Assembly (NCBI RefSeq): GCF_008123965.1
Contig: NZ_VSTH01000010.1
Span: 1 to 50,464, forward strand
From: Bradyrhizobium hipponense
GTDB lineage: Bacteria; Pseudomonadota; Alphaproteobacteria; Rhizobiales; Xanthobacteraceae
Length of the DNA: 50,464 bases
Direction: 5' to 3'
The notes under the pieces are model-generated. The model made no database searches. It had not been told where the DNA came from and saw nothing but the letters and a program-made list of their open reading frames with translations. Of the stretch, positions 47,308 through 50,464 are shown piece after piece. Position 1 is the first letter of the stretch. Every line of letters starts with the position of its first letter. The position numbers and the translations under genes were made by a program.

Positions 47308-47994
47308 ATGATCTCCTTCAAGACCATTCGCGCCCGCGCCGAGAAGCGCAAGGGCGGGCCCAAGGCACTCGAAAAGCTGATGCCGGCAAAGCCCGATTTG
47401 AAGCGGCTGGCCAGGCTCGGCGACGATCGCATCCTGGCCGAGATGACCAGGCGGGTCTTTTGCGCAGGCTTTGCCTGGAGCGTGATCGACGCAAAATGGG
47501 ACGGTTTCGAGGACGCCTTCCTGCGCTTTGAGCCGGCCAGGCTCACCTTCCAGCCCGAGGACTTTTGGGAGGGCCTGCTGCGCGACGCGCGCATCGTGCG
47601 CAACGGCGCCAAGATCATGTCGGTGCGTGACAACGCCGCCTTTGTACAGGACATCGCAAAGGAGCATGGCAGCTTCGGCAGGTTTCTGGCGAAGTGGCCA
47701 TCGTCCGACGAGATTGGCCTGCTCGACTTCCTCGTCAAGCGCGGCAGCCGGCTCGGGGGCAATACCGGCCAGATGCTGCTGCGCTTCGTCGGCTGGGATG
47801 GCTTCGTCACGTCGAAGGACGTCGTTGCCTGCATGCGCGAGGCCGGCCTCGACCTTGCCGAGGAGGTCAAATCCAAGGGCGATCTCGCCCAAGTGCAGGC
47901 GCAGTTCAACGCCTGGGCCGAGGAGACCGGACTGCCCTACACACATTTGTCGCGGATCTGCGCGCTGTCGGTTGGCGAGAACCGGGAAGACTAG
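47308..47994 (+). CDS. DNA-3-methyladenine glycosylase I (Tag) family homologue, divergent
   Basis: This 228-residue protein resembles Tag: FCAGFAWSVIDAKWDGFEDA, LRDARIVRNGAKIMSVRDNA and the later RLGGNTGQMLLRFVGWDGFV segment match the family pattern. Tag excises 3-methyladenine from DNA. Two family marks are altered: the N-terminal zinc Cys and the recognition Glu in the LEGQQAG segment of E. coli Tag are not present here (RRVFCAG). The protein may therefore be a non-canonical glycosylase. It is 26 bp upstream of the SDR gene, and probably co-transcribed with it. Confidence 0.75.
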   Translation: MISFKTIRARAEKRKGGPKALEKLMPAKPDLKRLARLGDDRILAEMTRRVFCAGFAWSVIDAKWDGFEDAFLRFEPARLTFQPEDFWEGLLRDARIVRNGAKIMSVRDNAAFVQDIAKEHGSFGRFLAKWPSSDEIGLLDFLVKRGSRLGGNTGQMLLRFVGWDGFVTSKDVVACMREAGLDLAEEVKSKGDLAQVQAQFNAWAEETGLPYTHLSRICALSVGENRED

Positions 47995-48019
47995 CGAGGA
48001 GAGTAACGGAGAGAGGCTC

Positions 48020-48748
48020 ATGGCAGGTGAATTGGAAGGCAAGGTTGCCGTTGTCACGGGAGCTGCGTCGGGCATCGGACTGGCCAGCACAAAGGCGATG
48101 CTGGCCGCCGGCGCACGCGTGGTGACGGTGGACCGCGACGGCGCGGCATTGAAGGCGCTCTGCAGCGCGCACGGCGACGCCGTGATCCCGCTCGTCATCG
48201 ACCTCCTTGATCCCACGGACTGCGCCACGCTGCTGCCGAGAGTTTTGCAGAGCGCCGGCCAGCTCGACATCCTGCACGCCAACGCGGGCGCCTATGTCGG
48301 CGGCGACCTCGTCGATGCCGACAGCACTGCGATCGACCGGATGCTGAACCTGAACATCAACGTCGTGATGAAGAATGTGCACGACGTGCTGCCCCACATG
48401 ATCGAACGCCGGACCGGCGACGTCATCGTGACGAGCTCGCTGGCGGCCCATTTTCCAACGCCGTGGGAGCCGGTCTATGCGTCGTCGAAATGGGCGATCA
48501 ATTGCTTCGTCCAGACCGTGCGGCGTCAGGTCTACAAGCACGGCATCCGCGTCGGCTCGGTGTCGCCCGGTCCCGTCATCACCGCGCTGCTCGCGGACTG
48601 GCCGCCTGAAAAACTGAAGGAGGCCCGGGACTCCGGCAGCCTGCTGGAAGCCGGCGAAGTGGCCGACGTCGTGATGTTCATGCTGACGCGGCCGCGCAGC
48701 ATGACGATTCGCGACGTCGTCGTGCTGCCGACCAATTTCGATCTCTAG
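48020..48748 (+). CDS. Short-chain dehydrogenase, ribitol 2-dehydrogenase-like
   Basis: This 242-residue SDR has the cofactor motif TGAASGIG (14-21), the HANAGAYVGG region (analogous to NAG), the catalytic Tyr-x-x-x-Lys in EPVYASSKWA and the Ser before it (TSSLAAHF). The overall sequence is close to Klebsiella ribitol dehydrogenase (for example HANAGAYIGG, WEPVYTASK and [20 protein letters not shown] there). It probably oxidises ribitol or a related polyol with NAD+. The ATG at 48020 follows GAGAGAGG. No polyol transporter or kinase gene is adjacent. Confidence 0.87.
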   Translation: MAGELEGKVAVVTGAASGIGLASTKAMLAAGARVVTVDRDGAALKALCSAHGDAVIPLVIDLLDPTDCATLLPRVLQSAGQLDILHANAGAYVGGDLVDADSTAIDRMLNLNINVVMKNVHDVLPHMIERRTGDVIVTSSLAAHFPTPWEPVYASSKWAINCFVQTVRRQVYKHGIRVGSVSPGPVITALLADWPPEKLKEARDSGSLLEAGEVADVVMFMLTRPRSMTIRDVVVLPTNFDL

Positions 48749-48830
48749 CGCGCTGGCGCCGGAGCGTCAAAATGATGTGCATGGTGTGGCGACCTCGCGC
48801 CGAAGCTGCGGCAGGCGCGATTCGTCATCA

Positions 48831-48844
48831 CGAAATGCATTTCG
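48831..48844. promoter_or_regulatory. 14-bp perfect palindrome upstream of the 97-residue gene
   Basis: CGAAATGCATTTCG is a perfect inverted repeat about 130 bp upstream of the gene at 48973. It could be a regulator binding site. No other copy was noticed in the window. Confidence 0.4.
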
Positions 48845-48972
48845 GCGGAACTATTGTGCGCAGCATCCGTTCGGGAGTTTGAGCCAGGCGAACAGAAACG
48901 CAGGGAACGCCTGCTCTGGCCCAAGCCAACGAAAAGCCAACGAAACCGAAAATCACAAAAACGGAGCAGCCC

Positions 48973-49266
48973 ATGAAGCTAACATCCGCGCAGGTCAAGC
49001 AGACCGTCAATCAACTCGGCGCTCAGGTGCTGCCCGACGAGCATCCCGCCATGCCCCAGCTCAGCAGCATGTTCGGCGAGCACACGTTCTTCGTCGATGA
49101 GTCAGGACTCAAGGTTGTCGAACCCACTCCATCGCCCGCGACGGACCGTCAGAGCGGCGAAGTTGTCAGTCTCGCCAACTGGGCCGATTCGGACCTGACG
49201 CGCCTGACGGCGCATGAGCCCGAGCCGACCGGCGTGATCGTGGTGTTCGAGCAGATGAAGCACTGA
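48973..49266 (+). CDS. Hypothetical protein (97 aa)
   Basis: I do not recognise the family. The protein is soluble and acidic, with the N-terminal helix MKLTSAQVKQTVNQLGAQVL, a central FGEHTFFVDESGLKVVEP (beta hairpin) and the C-terminal strand PEPTGVIVVFEQMKH. No signal peptide or Cys residues are present. The ATG follows GGAG at a good distance. It is a stand-alone gene with an 11-bp duplication (AAGCCAACGAA twice, 48923-48944) upstream. It resembles small conserved Bradyrhizobium proteins of unknown role. Confidence 0.72.
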   Translation: MKLTSAQVKQTVNQLGAQVLPDEHPAMPQLSSMFGEHTFFVDESGLKVVEPTPSPATDRQSGEVVSLANWADSDLTRLTAHEPEPTGVIVVFEQMKH

Positions 49267-50112
49267 CGCCACCAGGGCGCGCAAAGCGGGCGGTTGGTCG
49301 TGGCGAAATCGGCCAGAGGAAGTGGCGCGCCACGGCCAACGAACACGGCCAATGAACATGGGCACTATTGTTTCGCCTAGCGCGATGGTGCCATGGATCG
49401 GTTATGCGCTCCGACCGACTGACTTGCGATGGCCTGTGGTCTTTCATCGGGCCTCATGGGCAGCGGTCTTCCGAGTTTCTCAGGACAGTCCGGCGACCTT
49501 CGATAGCGGCTCTCTACCAATGTCGATATCGACGCGATAGGCCGACGACCGACTATTCGATCACTTCGTCGGCGCCGGCAACGAGTGTCGGAGACGGCTC
49601 GATGCCGGATGCCCTGACTACGGGCAGGCTAAAAGCGGCCGTTGAGTTGCTGAACGATGATCACGACGTGAGGCTCCGGGCTGAGCCGGTTTGGCGCTAA
49701 CCTCGGAGCGCCGAAGCACTGCAGACTCGCCGACAAATGAGATCAGCCACGAAATGGGCTGGATCGAATGAACTGTTATCGTGGGATTGCGACTAATAGC
49801 TTATAGCCGGCATCAAGGGGTGCGGCATCGAACCGTCCTGCAATCATCGTCATCCACTGCGGCTTCATATTTCTCGAGCTTCGGCAACGAAGTAGCGGAT
49901 GGGCGCGAATAGGCATATCCCATCACCAGTCTTGGGCTCAGCACGAGCTTGTCCTGGGCTGGGCAAGCTTGGTTGGGGTGATCGCCCTGTCAACTGTCAT
50001 GCGACCAATGCGTCAAAAAGCCGTTGGCCGCATCGAACAAGCCTGAAGCCGCATATGAACGCACCACTCTGAATGCGCTGGGTGGATCACTGGTCAATCC
50101 GGAGCTTTTGAG
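49267..50112. other. Long region without supported genes, with a probable dispersed-repeat remnant
   Basis: These 846 bp hold no convincing gene. Around 49540-49700 one frame reads TTDYSITSSAPATSVGDGSM, a string like the dispersed YSITSSA-type sequences I remember from Bradyrhizobium intergenic DNA. It is probably a decayed copy of such a repeat rather than a coding gene. The rest (49700-50112) is less GC-rich and shows no structure I can name. Confidence 0.45.
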
Positions 50113-50427
50113 ATGTATGCATTGAGTCAGAGCAAGGCTTTCGTGTTTCTCGTGTTGCTTGTCAATTGTTTAGTTGCACCGATATTGCCAGCCGCGGCTC
50201 AGGGAAGATCCGGCGGAGATTGCGTATTTTGTTACATGGTTTGTGACCGACATTACACCGGCGCGGCGATCTTAAGCTGTCGTTCGGACTGCAATAGAAA
50301 TCGTTGTATCCAGGCAAATAAGACCGGCTGCAATCGCGGCTGGCATCATACGGCAACGGGTTGCAAGCCCAATCCCCCCGGGTGGCGACCGGGGTCGCGG
50401 CTCCCGCCCGGCGAAGTTCCTTACTGA
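50113..50427 (+). CDS. Small secreted Cys-rich protein (104 aa)
   Basis: I do not recognise the family. The N-terminal FVFLVLLVNCLVAPILPAAAQ is a signal peptide with cleavage near residue 30. The mature part has eight Cys in a compact stretch (GDCVFCYMVCDRH, SCRSDCNRNRCIQ, GCNRGWHHTATGC) and a Pro-rich end (PPGWRPGSRLPPGEVPY). Several disulfides in the periplasm or outside are likely. The start has GGAG eight bases upstream. The base composition is less GC-rich than the neighbourhood, which hints at a recently acquired or fast-evolving gene. It lies alone at the window edge. Confidence 0.68.
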   Translation: MYALSQSKAFVFLVLLVNCLVAPILPAAAQGRSGGDCVFCYMVCDRHYTGAAILSCRSDCNRNRCIQANKTGCNRGWHHTATGCKPNPPGWRPGSRLPPGEVPY

Positions 50428-50464
50428 CCTCTCGACGATATCTTTCGAACGTAACCGGTATGAG

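Noticed and set aside
48923..48944. CRISPR-like repeat (AAGCCAACGAA twice)
   Set aside because: There are only two adjacent 11-bp copies without spacers; it is a simple tandem duplication.
49368..49700. 110-codon open frame as a gene
   Set aside because: No ribosome-binding site; the second half matches a dispersed repeat-like string, so it is treated as a remnant.

Overview
The window is high-GC alphaproteobacterial chromosome. The gene content, the dnaA-dnaN-recF-gyrB order and the very abundant intergenic palindromic elements point to Bradyrhizobium or a close relative. This is inferred from recognised protein families and sequence style, not from a database search. The window is almost entirely ordinary chromosomal backbone. 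I see no intact insertion sequence, prophage, CRISPR array, tRNA or rRNA.

Layout. 1-3.3 kb (minus): murJ, trpS and a universal stress protein. 3.4-20.1 kb: a PfkB-type sugar/adenosine kinase, two serine beta-lactamase-fold hydrolases, a succinate-semialdehyde-type dehydrogenase, a SulP-STAS-cNMP fusion transporter, a long-form PurC, a pirin, a membrane-anchored AraC-type regulator, an MmgE/PrpD protein, a FUSC-type membrane protein and a MATE/DUF2867 pair. 20.3-32.6 kb (all minus): a MurA-type enzyme with Asp in place of the catalytic Cys, gyrB, a secreted protein built of repeated FYR-GW modules, recF, dnaN, dnaA, a 1.27-kb non-coding region with one consensus DnaA box, and rpsT. 32.9-42.4 kb: a small membrane protein, msrA, an orphan polysaccharide-export lipoprotein, a dienelactone hydrolase, a decayed hydrolase fragment, an HD-GYP protein, a VOC protein, a TctC/Bug binding protein and an ArsR-SRPBCC-DUF899 operon. 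42.4-50.4 kb: a secreted trypsin-like protease, a three-gene operon (membrane protein, winged-helix regulator, second-type UppS) with two matching operators, a cNMP-binding protein, a phosphoesterase, a Tag-like glycosylase homologue, a ribitol-dehydrogenase-like SDR and two small hypothetical proteins.

The replication genes dnaA, dnaN, recF and gyrB lie co-oriented, and cell-envelope functions recur (murJ, MurA-like, UppS2, polysaccharide export). The most interesting items are: the UppS2 operon, whose operators ACTTTGCA-N-T(G/A)CAAAGT sit on the promoter and over the uppS start codon; the Cys-to-Asp MurA-type protein; the ArsR regulator whose ancestral stop codon seems to have been lost, creating a 136-nt gene overlap; the modular protein between recF and gyrB; a 245-bp MITE-like element with 34-bp inverted ends; and an orphan intrinsic terminator at 37.65 kb that suggests a small RNA or a deleted gene. 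Many intergenic gaps are filled by several families of 80-170-bp palindromic repeats.
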